From: Pseudomonas mangrovi
GTDB taxonomy: Bacteria > Pseudomonadota > Gammaproteobacteria > Pseudomonadales > Pseudomonadaceae
NCBI RefSeq assembly: GCF_003052585.1
Contig: NZ_QASN01000019.1
Coordinates: 248,001-312,000 of the forward strand
DNA: 64,000 bases
Direction: 5' to 3'
The position numbers were made by a program, and so were the translations under genes. Under the pieces are notes generated by a model. The model did not search any database. It was not told the DNA's origin and saw only the letters and a list, made by a program, of their open reading frames with translations. Shown here one piece after another: positions 53,366-63,920 of this stretch. Every line of letters begins with the position of its first letter. Position 1 is the first letter of the stretch.

Positions 53366-54694
53366 TCAGCGGATCATGCCGCTGCCGTAACCCTTCAGAT
53401 TGGCTTTTTTCATCAGAGACTCGTACTGATGCGAAACGAGATGGGATTGGACCTGAGACATGAAGTCCATGACCACCACCACGACGATCAGCAGGGAGGT
53501 CCCGCCAAGGTAGAACGGCACGCCAGCTGCAACCTGCAAAAACTGCGGCAACAGACAGACAGCCGTCATGTACAGAGCACCGAACATGGTCAGACGAGTC
53601 AGAACGCCATCGATATAGCGCGCGGATTGGTCACCAGGACGAATACCCGGAATGAAGGCACCGGAGCGCTTCAAGTTTTCAGCAACGTCCTTCGGGTTGA
53701 ACATCAGCGCTGTATAGAAGAAGCAGAAGAAAATGATCCCTGCACTAAACAGCAAGATGTACAACGGCTGGCCCGGCGCGAGCGCCTGCGACACGTCCTG
53801 CAGCAGATCCATGCCTTCGGCCTGACCGAACCAGGTACCCAGCGAAGCGGGGAACAGCAGCAGGCTGCTGGCGAAGATCGCCGGAATCACACCTGCCATG
53901 TTCACCTTCAGCGGAAGGTGACTGGTTTGCGCAGCAAAGACCTTGCGACCCTGCTGACGCTTGGCGTAATGCACCGCGATACGACGCTGACCACGCTCAA
54001 TGAACACCACGAACGCAACGATGGCGATCGCCAGCAAGGCGATACCGATGAGCGCGAAGATGTTGATGTCGCCCTGTCGTGCGGACTCGAAGGACTGACC
54101 AACCGCGGACGGCAGACCAGCAACGATACCCGCGAAGATCAACATCGAGATGCCGTTACCGACACCGCGCTCGGTGATCTGCTCGCCAAGCCACATCATG
54201 AACATCGCACCAGCCACGAAGGTGGTGATGGCAACGAAGTGGAACTCGAAGCCCGTCGAGAACGACACACCCTGACCGGCCAGGCCGACCGACATACCGA
54301 TCGCCTGGACAATCGCCAGCACCAGAGTGCCGTAACGGGTGTACTGGCTGATCTTGCGACGGCCAGACTCCCCTTCCTTCTTCAACTGCTCCAGCTGCGG
54401 GCTGACGGCGGTCATCAGCTGCATGATGATCGATGCCGAGATGTACGGCATGATCCCCAGTGCAAAGATGCTCATCCGCTCCAGCGCGCCGCCGGAAAAC
54501 ATGTTGAACAGGCTAAGAATGGTCCCCTCGTTCTGCTTGAACAGGATCGCCAGCTGATCCGGATTGATCCCGGGAACAGGGATATGCGCACCTATCCGAT
54601 AGACGATGATCGCCAGGAAAAGGAACCGCAACCGAGCCCAGAGCTCGGACAATCCACCACCGCTGAGCGCTGAGAGAGCACCTTGCTTAGCCAT
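53366..54694 (-). CDS. secY: Protein translocase subunit SecY
   Basis: A 442-aa channel-forming subunit of the SecYEG translocon with ten transmembrane helices. Family motifs include [16 protein letters not shown] at the start, [20 protein letters not shown] (split), [20 protein letters not shown] and a C-terminal GSGMIR. It follows rplO without a gap. It is the last large gene of the spc operon and is needed for export of the many periplasmic proteins here. Confidence 0.99.
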   Translation of the reverse strand: MAKQGALSALSGGGLSELWARLRFLFLAIIVYRIGAHIPVPGINPDQLAILFKQNEGTILSLFNMFSGGALERMSIFALGIMPYISASIIMQLMTAVSPQLEQLKKEGESGRRKISQYTRYGTLVLAIVQAIGMSVGLAGQGVSFSTGFEFHFVAITTFVAGAMFMMWLGEQITERGVGNGISMLIFAGIVAGLPSAVGQSFESARQGDINIFALIGIALLAIAIVAFVVFIERGQRRIAVHYAKRQQGRKVFAAQTSHLPLKVNMAGVIPAIFASSLLLFPASLGTWFGQAEGMDLLQDVSQALAPGQPLYILLFSAGIIFFCFFYTALMFNPKDVAENLKRSGAFIPGIRPGDQSARYIDGVLTRLTMFGALYMTAVCLLPQFLQVAAGVPFYLGGTSLLIVVVVVMDFMSQVQSHLVSHQYESLMKKANLKGYGSGMIR

Positions 54695-55129
54695 TTAGTC
54701 CTCGATCTTGCCGCCAGCTGCTTCGATAGCCGCACGTGCACCTTTGGTGACGGCGATACCTTTCAGAGTGACCGCACGGCCAACCTCACCCGACAGCATG
54801 ACTTTCACGCGCTGTACGTGCTGGTTGACCAGATCGGCATCCTTGAGCGCTTGCAGAGTGACGACGTCACCCTCGATCTTGGCCAGCTCGGAGGTGCGAA
54901 CTTCTGCACGATCCATAGCCTTGAGCGAGGTGAAGCCGAACTTCGGCAGGCGGCGGTGCAGCGGCTGCTGACCACCCTCGAAACCCGGAGCAATGGTGCC
55001 ACCGGAACGAGAGGTCTGACCTTTGTGACCACGGCCACCGGTTTTACCCAGGCCGCTACCGATACCGCGGCCAGCGCGGTCTTTCTCGCGGCGGGCACCC
55101 GGCGCGGAACGGAGATCGTTCAGTTGCAT
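54695..55129 (-). CDS. rplO: 50S ribosomal protein L15
   Basis: A 144-aa late-assembly protein. It opens [20 protein letters not shown], then [19 protein letters not shown] and [13 protein letters not shown]. It sits between rpmD and secY with no intergenic space on the secY side. Confidence 0.99.
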   Translation of the reverse strand: MQLNDLRSAPGARREKDRAGRGIGSGLGKTGGRGHKGQTSRSGGTIAPGFEGGQQPLHRRLPKFGFTSLKAMDRAEVRTSELAKIEGDVVTLQALKDADLVNQHVQRVKVMLSGEVGRAVTLKGIAVTKGARAAIEAAGGKIED

Positions 55130-55132
55130 GGA

Positions 55133-55309
55133 TCAGCCCTCCACACGGAGCAGGTAGTAAGCCTTGTTGATCATGCCGCGGTTTTCAGGAGTGTCCTGAA
55201 CCTCAACGGTATGATTGATGCGACGCAGGCCGAGACCCTTGACGCAGGCTTTGTGATTGGCCAGACGGCCATTGGTGCTTTTCACCAGAGTAACTTTGAC
55301 GGTAGCCAT
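55133..55309 (-). CDS. rpmD: 50S ribosomal protein L30
   Basis: A 58-aa protein, [20 protein letters not shown] followed by [20 protein letters not shown]. The start is the ATG two bases after the rpsE stop. The frame continues upstream inside rpsE, but those residues are not L30. Confidence 0.98.
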   Translation of the reverse strand: MATVKVTLVKSTNGRLANHKACVKGLGLRRINHTVEVQDTPENRGMINKAYYLLRVEG

Positions 55310-55311
55310 GG

Positions 55312-55839
55312 TTAGAGAATCTCCTCGACGCTCTTGCCACGCTTGGCAGCAACGGAACCTGGCGACTGCATGGACTTCAGACCCTGGAAGGTGGCGTGTA
55401 CCACGTTCACCGGGTTGGTCGAGCCATAGCACTTGGCCAGAACGTTCTGCACGCCAGCAACTTCCAGAACAGCACGCATGGCGCCACCAGCGATGATGCC
55501 GGTACCTTCCGAAGCCGGCTGCATGTACACCTTGGAGGCGCCATGGGCAGACTTGATTGCGTACTGCAGAGTGGTGCCGTTCAGGTCGACCTGGATCATG
55601 TTGCGGCGAGCCGCCTCCATGGCCTTCTGAATGGCTGCCGGCACTTCGCGGGATTTGCCACGGCCGAAACCGACACGACCCTTACCATCACCCACCACGG
55701 TCAACGCGGTGAAGGTGAAGATACGGCCGCCCTTTACGGTCTTGGCAACGCGGTTAACCTGTACCAGCTTCTCGATGTAGCCTTCGCTGCCATCGTCGCG
55801 GCTGTCGCGGTTATCGCGACGTTGATCGTTATTTGCCAT
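55312..55839 (-). CDS. rpsE: 30S ribosomal protein S5
   Basis: A 175-aa protein of the decoding-side shoulder, important for fidelity. The core [34 protein letters not shown] and [17 protein letters not shown] is standard. The N-terminus is longer than in the P. aeruginosa and P. putida proteins I remember (about 166 aa): [20 protein letters not shown] before YIEKL, an Asp/Arg-rich insert of about nine residues. Confidence 0.99.
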   Translation of the reverse strand: MANNDQRRDNRDSRDDGSEGYIEKLVQVNRVAKTVKGGRIFTFTALTVVGDGKGRVGFGRGKSREVPAAIQKAMEAARRNMIQVDLNGTTLQYAIKSAHGASKVYMQPASEGTGIIAGGAMRAVLEVAGVQNVLAKCYGSTNPVNVVHATFQGLKSMQSPGSVAAKRGKSVEEIL

Positions 55840-55842
55840 AAC

Positions 55843-56193
55843 TTAGAACTCCAGCCCGCCTTCACGAGCAGCATCAGCCAGCGCCTTGACGCGGCCGTGG
55901 TACTTGAAGCCAGAACGGTCGAAAGCCACCTGGGTGACACCGGCGGTTTTAGCGCGCTCGGCAACCAGTTGACCTACCTTCTTGGCCGCGTCTACGTTGC
56001 CAGTGGCACCGCTACGCAGTTCTTTGTCCAAGGTAGAGGCGCTTGCCAGAACCTTGCTGCCGTCGGCCGAGATGACCTGGGCATAAATGTGCTGCGAAGA
56101 GCGGTACACGCACAGGCGCACGACTTCGAGCTCGTGCATCTTCAGGCGTGCCTTGCGAGCGCGACGCAGTCGGGTTTCTTTCTTGACGGTCAT
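55843..56193 (-). CDS. rplR: 50S ribosomal protein L18
   Basis: A 116-aa 5S rRNA-binding protein. It has the basic N-terminus [16 protein letters not shown], then [19 protein letters not shown], and [28 protein letters not shown] at the end (given by its key FDRSGFxYHGR). It sits between rplF and rpsE. Confidence 0.99.
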   Translation of the reverse strand: MTVKKETRLRRARKARLKMHELEVVRLCVYRSSQHIYAQVISADGSKVLASASTLDKELRSGATGNVDAAKKVGQLVAERAKTAGVTQVAFDRSGFKYHGRVKALADAAREGGLEF

Positions 56194-56203
56194 TTGCTAG
56201 GCC

Positions 56204-56737
56204 CTACTTCTTCTTGGCTTCTTTACGACGGACGACTTCGTCCGCGTAACGCACACCCTTGCCCTTGTACGGCTCTGGCGGACGGAAGTCGCGGATCTCA
56301 GCGGCCACCTGACCCACCAACTGCTTGTCGATACCCTTGATCAGGATGTCGGTCTGGCTGGGAGTTTCAGCGGTAACACCTTGCGGCAGTTGGTAGTCGA
56401 CCGGGTGAGAGAAGCCCAGCGCGAGGTTGAGAACCTCACCTTTGGCCTGAGCCTTGTAGCCCACGCCAACCAGCTGCAGCTTGCGCTCGAAGCCCTGGCT
56501 CACACCAATGACCATGTTGTTGACCAGCGCACGGGTAGTACCGGCCATGGCCTTGTTCTGCAGGTCGCCATTGCGGGCAGCGAAACGCAGCTCACCGGCT
56601 TCCTCAATCACCTCGACAGAGGAGTGCAGAGTCATTTCCAGGACACCCTTGGCGCCCTTGACCGAAAGCTGCTGACCAGCGAGTTTGATCTCGACACCGG
56701 CGGGCAGCTTGACGGGGTTCTTAGCAACGCGAGACAT
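56204..56737 (-). CDS. rplF: 50S ribosomal protein L6
   Basis: A 177-aa protein near the sarcin-ricin loop, made of two similar domains. Segments are [39 protein letters not shown], and [27 protein letters not shown] (key: [12 protein letters not shown]). It is in the order rpsH-rplF-rplR. Confidence 0.99.
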   Translation of the reverse strand: MSRVAKNPVKLPAGVEIKLAGQQLSVKGAKGVLEMTLHSSVEVIEEAGELRFAARNGDLQNKAMAGTTRALVNNMVIGVSQGFERKLQLVGVGYKAQAKGEVLNLALGFSHPVDYQLPQGVTAETPSQTDILIKGIDKQLVGQVAAEIRDFRPPEPYKGKGVRYADEVVRRKEAKKK

Positions 56738-56749
56738 GCTTGACCCCCC

Positions 56750-57142
56750 TTAGAACACTGTGCAAAGCACTTCACCGCCGACACCGGCAGCGCGTGCAGC
56801 ACGATCCGTCATCACACCCTTGTTGGTGGAGACGATGGAAACACCGAGACCGCCGCGCACCTTGGGCAGATCATCCGAGGACTTGTAGCTACGCAGGCCT
56901 GGACGGCTCACGCGCTTGACTTCCTCGATAACCGGACGGCCTTCGAAATACTTCAGCTCGATGGACAGCTGCGGCTTGACGTCCGCACTGATTTCGTAAC
57001 CCGCGATGTAGCCTTCGTCCTTGAGGACCTTGGCCACTGCCACCTTCAGCTTGGAAGACGGCATGCTTACTACCGACTTTTCAGCCATCTGGGCATTACG
57101 GATACGAGTTAGCATGTCCGCTAACGGGTCCTGCATACTCAT
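56750..57142 (-). CDS. rpsH: 30S ribosomal protein S8
   Basis: A 130-aa primary 16S-binding protein that in E. coli represses spc operon translation. It has [39 protein letters not shown] and the C-terminal [19 protein letters not shown]. It is preceded by an unusually long, structured 183-base gap after rpsN, so its translation may be separately controlled. Confidence 0.99.
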   Translation of the reverse strand: MSMQDPLADMLTRIRNAQMAEKSVVSMPSSKLKVAVAKVLKDEGYIAGYEISADVKPQLSIELKYFEGRPVIEEVKRVSRPGLRSYKSSDDLPKVRGGLGVSIVSTNKGVMTDRAARAAGVGGEVLCTVF

Positions 57143-57325
57143 GGGCTAGTTGCTCCTGATACAAAAGAATCAGCCTTGCGGCTGCCAAAACTGCCCGAAA
57201 AAAGAAGCCAGACTCGGGCGAGCCGGTCATTCTAGTTAGCAGACATAAATGAATCAAGCCCCTTTCGGGGCTTGATGGGTACAACACGATAATTCGTCCC
57301 TGTCACCAGGGACGAACCAGCGACA
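57143..57325 (-). ncRNA. Structured intercistronic RNA between rpsN and rpsH (putative)
   Basis: Three hairpins follow one another on the transcribed (minus) strand. TTCGTCCCTG-GTGA-CAGGGACGAA (57316-57293) and ATCAAGCCCC-GAAA-GGGGCTTGAT (57276-57253) have perfect 10-bp stems. CAGCC-GCAA-GGCTG (57184-57171) is shorter. All three loops are GNRA tetraloops. Neighbouring gaps within this ribosomal cluster are mostly far shorter. The element could be a cis-regulator, a processing or stability signal, or partly a terminator. No known Rfam family was recognised. Confidence 0.6.
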
Positions 57326-57631
57326 TTACCAGCTGGCCTTGACCAGACCTGGAACGTCGCCGCGCATTGCGGCTTCGCGCAGCTTGTTACGCGAAAGACC
57401 GAACTTGCGATAGACACCGTGCGGACGACCAGTCAGACGGCAGCGGTTGCGCAGACGCGAGGAACTCGCATCACGCGGCTGCTTCTGCAGGGCGACCTGG
57501 GCTTCCCAACGCTGCTCCGCACTGCTGTTCGGATTGGCGATGACAGCCTTCAGCTCGGCACGCTTCTTGGCGTACTTGGCTACCGTCTGCTGACGCTTCA
57601 GCTCGCGGTTCTTCATGCTCGTTTTGGCCAT
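57326..57631 (-). CDS. rpsN: 30S ribosomal protein S14 (zinc-independent form)
   Basis: A 101-aa long-form S14 of the 30S head without the CxxC zinc pairs. It opens [20 protein letters not shown] and has [20 protein letters not shown] and [18 protein letters not shown]. It sits between rplE and rpsH. Confidence 0.99.
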   Translation of the reverse strand: MAKTSMKNRELKRQQTVAKYAKKRAELKAVIANPNSSAEQRWEAQVALQKQPRDASSSRLRNRCRLTGRPHGVYRKFGLSRNKLREAAMRGDVPGLVKASW

Positions 57632-57642
57632 GTCCGGATCCT

Positions 57643-58182
57643 TTAGTTACGGAACGGGAAGTTGAAAGCACGCAGCAGAGCGCGGCCTTCATCATCGGTA
57701 CGGGCGGTGGTGGTCAGGGTGATGTCCAGGCCACGCAGCGCATCGATCTTGTCGTAATCGATTTCCGGGAAGATGATCTGCTCTTTGACGCCCATGCTGT
57801 AGTTGCCACGGCCGTCGAAGGACTTGGCATTCAGGCCGCGGAAGTCACGCACGCGCGGCAGGGAGATTGCCAGCAGACGATCCAGGAACTCGTACATACG
57901 CTCGCGACGCAGAGTGACCTTGATACCGATCGGCCAGCCCTCACGCACCTTGAAGCCTGCAATGGACTTGCGAGCATAGGTGACGATCGGCTTCTGGCCA
58001 GTGATCTTCTCGAGGTCAGCTACAGCGCTCTCGATGACTTTCTTGTCACCGATCGCTTCGCCCAGACCCATGTTCAGGGTGATCTTGGTAACGCGCGGAA
58101 CTTCCATCACGTTCGAAAGCTGCAGTTCTTCCTTCAGCTTCGGAGCGATCTGGTTCCGGTAAATCTCTTTTAGTCGTGCCAT
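57643..58182 (-). CDS. rplE: 50S ribosomal protein L5
   Basis: A 179-aa 5S rRNA-binding protein of the central protuberance. Segments: [52 protein letters not shown] and [19 protein letters not shown]. In E. coli the S8 regulatory site lies near the start of this gene; its equivalent was not evident here. Confidence 0.99.
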   Translation of the reverse strand: MARLKEIYRNQIAPKLKEELQLSNVMEVPRVTKITLNMGLGEAIGDKKVIESAVADLEKITGQKPIVTYARKSIAGFKVREGWPIGIKVTLRRERMYEFLDRLLAISLPRVRDFRGLNAKSFDGRGNYSMGVKEQIIFPEIDYDKIDALRGLDITLTTTARTDDEGRALLRAFNFPFRN

Positions 58183-58201
58183 GGTGTTTTACCTATGATT
58201 C

Positions 58202-58516
58202 TCAAGCGCCGACCGGCTTTTGGGTGGACTTGAAGACACGAATTTTCTTGCCATCTTCGACCTTGAAGCCAACGCGGTCAGCCTTGCTGGTTTCACTGTT
58301 GAAAATAGCGACGTTGGAGACGTGCAGAGGCGCCTCTTTCTCGACGATACCGCCTTGGGTGCCAGCCATCGGGTTGGGCTTGGTATGGCGCTTGATCATG
58401 TTGATGCCACCAACGACCAGACGGTCGTCAGCGAGCACTTTCAGCACCTTGCCACGCTTGCCCTTGTCTTTGCCGGCGATGACGATGATCTCGTCGTCAC
58501 GACGAATCTTTTGCAT
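58202..58516 (-). CDS. rplX: 50S ribosomal protein L24
   Basis: A 104-aa assembly-initiator protein with a KOW motif: [20 protein letters not shown], then [20 protein letters not shown] and [20 protein letters not shown]. It lies between rplN and rplE. Confidence 0.99.
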   Translation of the reverse strand: MQKIRRDDEIIVIAGKDKGKRGKVLKVLADDRLVVGGINMIKRHTKPNPMAGTQGGIVEKEAPLHVSNVAIFNSETSKADRVGFKVEDGKKIRVFKSTQKPVGA

Positions 58517-58528
58517 GACGCCTTCTCC

Positions 58529-58897
58529 TTACAGCACTTCAGGGGCGAGGGAGACGATCTTCATGAACTTCTCAGAACGAAGTTCACGAGTCACCGGCCC
58601 GAAGATACGGGTGCCGATCGGCTCCTGCTTGTTGTTCAGCAGGACGGCCGCGTTGCCGTCGAAGCGGATGATGGAACCGTCGGCGCGACGAACGCCGTGA
58701 CGGGTACGCACCACTACTGCGGTCATCACCTGGCCTTTCTTGACCTTACCGCGCGGAATCGCTTCCTTGACGGTAACTTTGATGATGTCGCCGATGCCGG
58801 CATAGCGACGGTGGGAACCACCGAGCACCTTGATGCACATGACGCGACGAGCGCCGCTGTTATCGGCCACATCGAGCATGGATTGAGTCTGAATCAT
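58529..58897 (-). CDS. rplN: 50S ribosomal protein L14
   Basis: A 122-aa subunit-interface protein. Segments: [39 protein letters not shown] and [19 protein letters not shown]. It is the first gene of the spc operon, after rpsQ. Confidence 0.99.
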   Translation of the reverse strand: MIQTQSMLDVADNSGARRVMCIKVLGGSHRRYAGIGDIIKVTVKEAIPRGKVKKGQVMTAVVVRTRHGVRRADGSIIRFDGNAAVLLNNKQEPIGTRIFGPVTRELRSEKFMKIVSLAPEVL

Positions 58898-58920
58898 AAC
58901 TTTCTCCGACCCTTAGTCTT

Positions 58921-59187
58921 TTAGACTTCCACCGCTCGTTCGACGACTTCCACCAGGGCCCAGCACTTAGTCTTGGCCAGCGGACGAGTCTCACGAATGG
59001 TGACCTTGTCACCGATACGGCACTGATTGGTTTCATCGTGGGCGTGCAACTTGGTCGAACGCTTCACGTACTTGCCGTAGATCGGGTGCTTTACGCGACG
59101 CTCGATCAGTACGGTGATGGTCTTCTCCATCTTGTCGCTGACAACACGGCCGGTCAGCGTACGGACAGTTTTTTCAACTTCAGCCAT
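58921..59187 (-). CDS. rpsQ: 30S ribosomal protein S17
   Basis: An 88-aa OB-fold protein, [20 protein letters not shown], then [20 protein letters not shown] and [19 protein letters not shown]. The start is the ATG two bases after the rpmC stop; an ATG two codons upstream would overlap rpmC and adds nothing conserved. Confidence 0.98.
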   Translation of the reverse strand: MAEVEKTVRTLTGRVVSDKMEKTITVLIERRVKHPIYGKYVKRSTKLHAHDETNQCRIGDKVTIRETRPLAKTKCWALVEVVERAVEV

Positions 59188-59189
59188 GA

Positions 59190-59381
59190 TCACTTACCTG
59201 CCTGCTGGTTGAGCACGGTCTTCACGCGAGCGATGTCGCGCTTGACTTGCGAGAGCAGGTGAGACTGCCCCAACTGGCCAGTTGCCTTCTGCATGCGCAG
59301 ATTGAACTGGTCGCGCAGCAGGCCGAGCAGTTGCTCGTTCAGCTGCTCTGCTGTTTTTCCACGAAGTTCGGTCGCTTTCAT
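59190..59381 (-). CDS. rpmC: 50S ribosomal protein L29
   Basis: A 63-aa exit-tunnel rim protein: [20 protein letters not shown] then [20 protein letters not shown] and [15 protein letters not shown] 59381 is preferred over the Met before it because it matches the family start. It lies between rplP and rpsQ. Confidence 0.98.
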   Translation of the reverse strand: MKATELRGKTAEQLNEQLLGLLRDQFNLRMQKATGQLGQSHLLSQVKRDIARVKTVLNQQAGK

Positions 59382-59794
59382 CACATCACCGTCCGCTTAA
59401 CAAAAGTGGTGGCGAGTGGCAGCTTTGCAGCAGCCAGGGCGAAAGCCTCACGCGCCAGCTGTTCGGAAACGCCCTCGATCTCGTAGAGGACCTTGCCCGG
59501 CTGAATCTGGGCTACCCAGTACTCGACGCCGCCCTTCCCTTTACCCATACGAACTTCGAGGGGCTTCTTGGTGACAGGCTTGTCGGGGAACACGCGAATC
59601 CAGATCTTGCCGCCACGCTTCACGTGACGGGTCAGAGCACGACGTGCTGCTTCGATCTGGCGCGCGGTCAGGCGACCACGGCTGACGGACTTCAGCGCAA
59701 ACTCGCCGAAGCTGACCTTGCTACCGCGCTGAGCCAGGCCACGGTTGTGGCCTGTCATCTGCTTGCGGAACTTCGTACGCTTTGGTTGCAACAT
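59381..59794 (-). CDS. rplP: 50S ribosomal protein L16
   Basis: A 137-aa protein of the A-site region. Segments: [57 protein letters not shown] and [20 protein letters not shown]. Its stop and the rpmC start overlap. Confidence 0.99.
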   Translation of the reverse strand: MLQPKRTKFRKQMTGHNRGLAQRGSKVSFGEFALKSVSRGRLTARQIEAARRALTRHVKRGGKIWIRVFPDKPVTKKPLEVRMGKGKGGVEYWVAQIQPGKVLYEIEGVSEQLAREAFALAAAKLPLATTFVKRTVM

Positions 59795-59806
59795 GATGCG
59801 TACTCC

Positions 59807-60493
59807 TTATTTCTTAGCAGCTTTACGAGGCGCAGGCGCTTGCGGCTTCAGCTCTTCAGTGCGGCCACCGATGACCTCACCCTTGAAGATCCAAACCTTG
59901 ACGCCGATCACACCGTAGGTGGTGTGCGCTTCGTAGGTGGCGTAATCGATATCCGCGCGCAGGGTGTGCAGCGGCACACGACCTTCGCGGTACCACTCGG
60001 TACGTGCGATTTCCGCACCGCCGAGACGACCACTGACCTGGATTTTGATGCCCTTGGCACCAATGCGCATGGCGTTCTGTACGGCGCGCTTCATGGCGCG
60101 ACGGAACATGACGCGGCGCTCCAGCTGCTGAGCAACGCTCTGAGCAACCAGCATACCGTCGAGCTCCGGCTTGCGGATCTCTTCGATGTTGATGTGCACC
60201 GGCACACCCATTTGCTTGGTCAGGTCCTGACGCAGCTTCTCAACATCTTCACCTTTCTTGCCGATCACGATGCCGGGACGAGCGGTGTGGATGGTGATGC
60301 GTGCGGTTTGAGCCGGGCGATGGATATCGATGCGGCTTACGGACGCGCTTTTTAGTTTGTCTTGGAGATACTCACGAACCTTCAGATCTGCAAACAAGTA
60401 GTCTGCATAAGTCCGACCGTCTGCATACCAGACGGAGGTGTGATCCTTGACGATTCCCAGGCGGATGCCTATGGGATGTACTTTCTGACCCAT
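59807..60493 (-). CDS. rpsC: 30S ribosomal protein S3
   Basis: A 228-aa 30S head protein at the mRNA entry. Segments: [20 protein letters not shown], the KH domain [17 protein letters not shown], and [17 protein letters not shown] with a basic tail. The start is ATG 60493; an upstream extension inside rplV is not S3. Confidence 0.99.
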   Translation of the reverse strand: MGQKVHPIGIRLGIVKDHTSVWYADGRTYADYLFADLKVREYLQDKLKSASVSRIDIHRPAQTARITIHTARPGIVIGKKGEDVEKLRQDLTKQMGVPVHINIEEIRKPELDGMLVAQSVAQQLERRVMFRRAMKRAVQNAMRIGAKGIKIQVSGRLGGAEIARTEWYREGRVPLHTLRADIDYATYEAHTTYGVIGVKVWIFKGEVIGGRTEELKPQAPAPRKAAKK

Positions 60494-60506
60494 CTGATCG
60501 ACTCCG

Positions 60507-60839
60507 TTACTTGTCTGCAACCTTGACAGTGATATGGCAAGACCGCTTGACGATGCGATCAGCACGGCCTTTGGCACGCGGCATGATGCGCTTAAGCGAA
60601 CGCCCCTCGTTGACGAAAACGGTGCTGACCTTCAGGTCATCAACGTCCGCGCCCTCGTTGTGCTCGGCGTTGGCAACGGCCGACTCCAGCACTTTCTTCA
60701 TGATTTCCGCTGCTTTCTTGGAACTGAAAGCCAGCAGGTTGAGCGCTTCGCCCACCTTCTTCCCGCGGATCTGATCGGCGACCAGGCGGGCTTTCTGGGC
60801 AGAGATGCGAGCGCCCGACAACTTAGCGGCTACTTCCAT
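60507..60839 (-). CDS. rplV: 50S ribosomal protein L22
   Basis: A 110-aa protein whose beta-hairpin reaches into the exit tunnel. Segments: [40 protein letters not shown] and [20 protein letters not shown]. The second of two adjacent Met codons is taken as the start by family likeness. Confidence 0.98.
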
Positions 60840-60852
60840 CATTGCTTACCCC

Positions 60853-61128
60853 TTAGCGCTTGCCTTTCTTGTCCGCTACGTGCCCGCGATAGGTGCGGGT
60901 AGCAGCGAACTCGCCGAGTTTGTGGCCGACCATGTCTTCGTTCACGAGGACCGGGACATGCTGGCGACCGTTGTGTACAGCGATGGTCAGACCGACCATC
61001 TGCGGCAGGATCATCGAACGGCGCGACCAGGTCTTGACTGGTTTGCGCTCGCCCTTTTCCACCGCCGCATCGACCTTCTTCAGTAGGTGAAGATCGATAA
61101 AAGGACCTTTTTTCAGAGAACGTGGCAC
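60853..61128 (-). CDS. rpsS: 30S ribosomal protein S19
   Basis: A 91-aa 30S head protein. Segments: [40 protein letters not shown] and [17 protein letters not shown]. It is in the order rplB-rpsS-rplV. Confidence 0.99.
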   Translation of the reverse strand: MPRSLKKGPFIDLHLLKKVDAAVEKGERKPVKTWSRRSMILPQMVGLTIAVHNGRQHVPVLVNEDMVGHKLGEFAATRTYRGHVADKKGKR

Positions 61129-61144
61129 TGTCGAATCCCTCTAT

Positions 61145-61969
61145 TTACTTGCGACGACGGACGATCATGTTATCGGTGCGCTTGTTCGAACGAGTCTTCG
61201 CGCCCTTGGTCGGGAAGCCCCACGGCGACACCGGATGACGACCACCGGAAGTACGACCTTCACCACCACCGTGCGGGTGATCAACCGGGTTCATGGCAAC
61301 ACCACGAACGGTCGGACGAACACCACGCCAGCGCTTGGCACCGGCCTTGCCCAGCGAACGCAGGCTGTGCTCGGAGTTCGAGACTTCGCCCAGGGTCGCA
61401 CGGCACTCGGACAGCACCTTGCGCATTTCGCCGGAGCGAAGACGCAGGGTTACGTATGCACCTTCACGCGCTACCAGCTGTACCGAAGCACCAGCGGAGC
61501 GAGCGATCTGCGCGCCTTTGCCCGGCTTCAGCTCGATACCGTGAACGGTCGAACCAACCGGAATGTTGCGCAGCGGCAGGCTGTTGCCCGGCTTGATCGG
61601 CGCCATTGCACCAGCGATCAGCTGATCACCGGCAGACACGCCTTTCGGAGCGATGATGTAGCGACGCTCGCCGTCGGCATACTTCAACAGAGCGATGTGT
61701 GCAGTACGGTTCGGATCGTATTCGATACGCTCGACAGTGGCCGGAATCCCGTCCTTGTCGTTGCGACGGAAGTCGACCAGACGATAGTGCTGCTTGTGAC
61801 CACCGCCAATGTGACGAGTGGTGATACGACCGTTGTTGTTACGGCCGCCAGTCTTCGACTTCTTCTCGAGCAGCGGAGCGTACGGAGCGCCCTTGTGCAG
61901 CTCAGGGCTGACCACTTTGACGACAAAGCGGCGGCCGGCGGAAGTCGGTTTGCATTTAACGATTGCCAT
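61145..61969 (-). CDS. rplB: 50S ribosomal protein L2
   Basis: A 274-aa protein near the peptidyl transferase centre. Segments: [39 protein letters not shown] and the conserved [20 protein letters not shown] loop with its catalytic-site His. It ends in a basic [15 protein letters not shown]. Confidence 0.99.
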   Translation of the reverse strand: MAIVKCKPTSAGRRFVVKVVSPELHKGAPYAPLLEKKSKTGGRNNNGRITTRHIGGGHKQHYRLVDFRRNDKDGIPATVERIEYDPNRTAHIALLKYADGERRYIIAPKGVSAGDQLIAGAMAPIKPGNSLPLRNIPVGSTVHGIELKPGKGAQIARSAGASVQLVAREGAYVTLRLRSGEMRKVLSECRATLGEVSNSEHSLRSLGKAGAKRWRGVRPTVRGVAMNPVDHPHGGGEGRTSGGRHPVSPWGFPTKGAKTRSNKRTDNMIVRRRK

Positions 61970-61983
61970 GATGCACCCCTGCT

Positions 61984-62283
61984 TTATTCAGCACTGCTGG
62001 CGAAATCGATTTCTTGGCCCGGCTGAAGAGCGATGACCGCCTTCTTCCAGTCGTTACGCTTGCCCATGCCGCGAGCGGTGCGCTTGGTCTTACCCTTGAC
62101 GTTCTGGGTAGTGACACTGTCAACCTTCACGCTGAACAGGCTTTCGACGGCCTTCTTGATTTCCAGCTTGGTTGCATCGGTGGCAACCTTGAAAACGAAC
62201 TGGCCCTGCTTATCAGCCAGGACGGTGGCCTTCTCGGAGACGTGCGGGCCAAGTAGCACTTTGAAAACGCGTTCCTGGTTCAT
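61984..62283 (-). CDS. rplW: 50S ribosomal protein L23
   Basis: A 99-aa exit-tunnel protein that docks trigger factor and SRP. Segments: [40 protein letters not shown] and a basic [20 protein letters not shown]. It overlaps the rplD stop by four bases. Confidence 0.99.
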   Translation of the reverse strand: MNQERVFKVLLGPHVSEKATVLADKQGQFVFKVATDATKLEIKKAVESLFSVKVDSVTTQNVKGKTKRTARGMGKRNDWKKAVIALQPGQEIDFASSAE

Positions 62284-62882
62284 CCCAGCAGCTCCTCGAA
62301 TTTCTTCACAGCCGACACGGTGATCAGAACCTTGTCGTATGCGATCAGACTGACCGGATCCGAACCCTGGACGTCACGGACATCGACGTTGGGCAGGTTG
62401 CGGGCAGCCAGGTACAGATTCTGATCGACCGCTTCGGAGACGATCAGCACGTCGTTCAGACCCAGGCCGTTCAGCTTGCTGGCCAGTGCCTTGGTTTTCG
62501 GAGCATCGACAGCGAAGTCCTCGACAACAACCAGACGCTCCTGACGGACCAGCTCGGCCAGAATGGAACGGATGGCAGCGCGATACATCTTCTTGTTGAG
62601 CTTCTGCTCGAAGTTGCGATTGGTGGCCGCGAAGGTCACACCACCGCCACGCCAGATCGGACCACGAGTGGTACCGGCACGAGCACGACCAGTGCCCTTC
62701 TGACGCCAGGGGCGCTTACCGCCACCGGAAACATCGGAGCGGGACTTCTGAGCCTTGGTGCCCTGACGACCGCCAGCCATGTAGGCGACGACTGCCTGGT
62801 GAACCAGGGTCTCGTTGAAATCACCGCCGAAAGTACGCTCGGAAACCTCGATGGCCTGAGCGCCATTTACATTCAATTGCAT
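62280..62882 (-). CDS. rplD: 50S ribosomal protein L4
   Basis: A 200-aa protein that lines the exit tunnel and, in E. coli, represses the S10 operon. Segments: [40 protein letters not shown], and [17 protein letters not shown]. It sits between rplC and rplW. Confidence 0.99.
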   Translation of the reverse strand: MQLNVNGAQAIEVSERTFGGDFNETLVHQAVVAYMAGGRQGTKAQKSRSDVSGGGKRPWRQKGTGRARAGTTRGPIWRGGGVTFAATNRNFEQKLNKKMYRAAIRSILAELVRQERLVVVEDFAVDAPKTKALASKLNGLGLNDVLIVSEAVDQNLYLAARNLPNVDVRDVQGSDPVSLIAYDKVLITVSAVKKFEELLG

Positions 62883-62896
62883 CTCGAGATCTCCCC

Positions 62897-63526
62897 TTAC
62901 GCCTTGACTGCCGGACGAACGACAACGTCGCTACCGGTAGCGCCAGGAACGGCACCCTTGACCAGCAGCAGGTTGCGCTCGGCATCGACGCGGACGACTT
63001 CCAGGGACTGCACGGTTACGCGCTCAGCACCCATATGGCCGGACATTTTCTTGCCCTTGAACACTCGACCAGGAGTCTGGCACTGGCCGATCGAACCCGG
63101 GACACGGTGGGATACAGAGTTACCGTGAGTATTGTCCTGACCACGGAAATTCCAGCGCTTGATGGTACCGGCGAAGCCTTTACCCTTGGACTGACCGGTC
63201 ACATCGACCATCTGCCCTGCCTGGAAAATGTCCGCCTTGATTTCGTCGCCAGCCTTGTACTCACCTTCTTCGAGACGGAACTCGAGAACGGCACGACCTG
63301 CAGCGACGCTGGCCTTGGCGAAGTGACCGGCTTGCGCCTTGGTCACGCGGGAAGCACGACGCTCACCGACGGTGACTTGCACCGCACGATAGCCATCGCT
63401 TTCTTCGGTTTTGAACTGTGTGACGCGATTCGGCTCGATCTCAATGACCGTGACCGGAATGGAGACACCTTCTTCGGTGAAAATGCGGGTCATGCCGCAC
63501 TTACGACCGACTACACCAATAGTCAT
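62897..63526 (-). CDS. rplC: 50S ribosomal protein L3
   Basis: A 209-aa assembly-initiator protein reaching the peptidyl transferase centre. Segments: [40 protein letters not shown], the methylated-Gln region [19 protein letters not shown], and [20 protein letters not shown]. Confidence 0.99.
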   Translation of the reverse strand: MTIGVVGRKCGMTRIFTEEGVSIPVTVIEIEPNRVTQFKTEESDGYRAVQVTVGERRASRVTKAQAGHFAKASVAAGRAVLEFRLEEGEYKAGDEIKADIFQAGQMVDVTGQSKGKGFAGTIKRWNFRGQDNTHGNSVSHRVPGSIGQCQTPGRVFKGKKMSGHMGAERVTVQSLEVVRVDAERNLLLVKGAVPGATGSDVVVRPAVKA

Positions 63527-63592
63527 GTTGTAACCTCATGAGTGTACGGGGCTTTCACCCGCTATGGCCGCCCATTTCAGAGCGTTACACGA

Positions 63593-63612
63593 CTAAAACC
63601 GCCAGGTTTTAG
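63593..63612 (-). repeat. Intercistronic hairpin after rpsJ
   Basis: A perfect 8-bp inverted repeat CTAAAACC / GGTTTTAG with a 4-base loop spans the rpsJ stop codon. It lies in the 82-base gap before rplC, which is long for this cluster. There is no T tract after it, so an mRNA stability or processing role is more likely than termination. Confidence 0.5.
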
Positions 63613-63920
63613 CCGAGGCTGATCTGAACTTCCACGCCAGCAGCAAGGTCAAGCTTCATCAGCGCATCGACGGTCTTGTCGGTCGGCTGGACGATGTCCA
63701 GAACGCGCTTGTGAGTGCGGATCTCGTACTGGTCGCGCGCGTCTTTGTTGACGTGCGGAGAAACCAGAACAGTGAAACGCTCCTTGCGAGTGGGCAGCGG
63801 AATCGGACCACGCACCTGAGCACCAGTACGTTTCGCGGTTTCCACGATTTCCTGGGTCGATTGATCGATCAGGCGATGGTCAAAGGCCTTCAACCGGATA
63901 CGGATTTGTTGGTTTTGCAT
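63609..63920 (-). CDS. rpsJ: 30S ribosomal protein S10 (NusE)
   Basis: A 103-aa 30S head protein that also acts as NusE with NusB (24.9 kb) in antitermination. Segments: [40 protein letters not shown] and [19 protein letters not shown]. The start is the ATG of MQNQQ; the upstream frame is not conserved. It heads the S10 cluster; the promoter region is mostly beyond base 64000. Confidence 0.99.
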
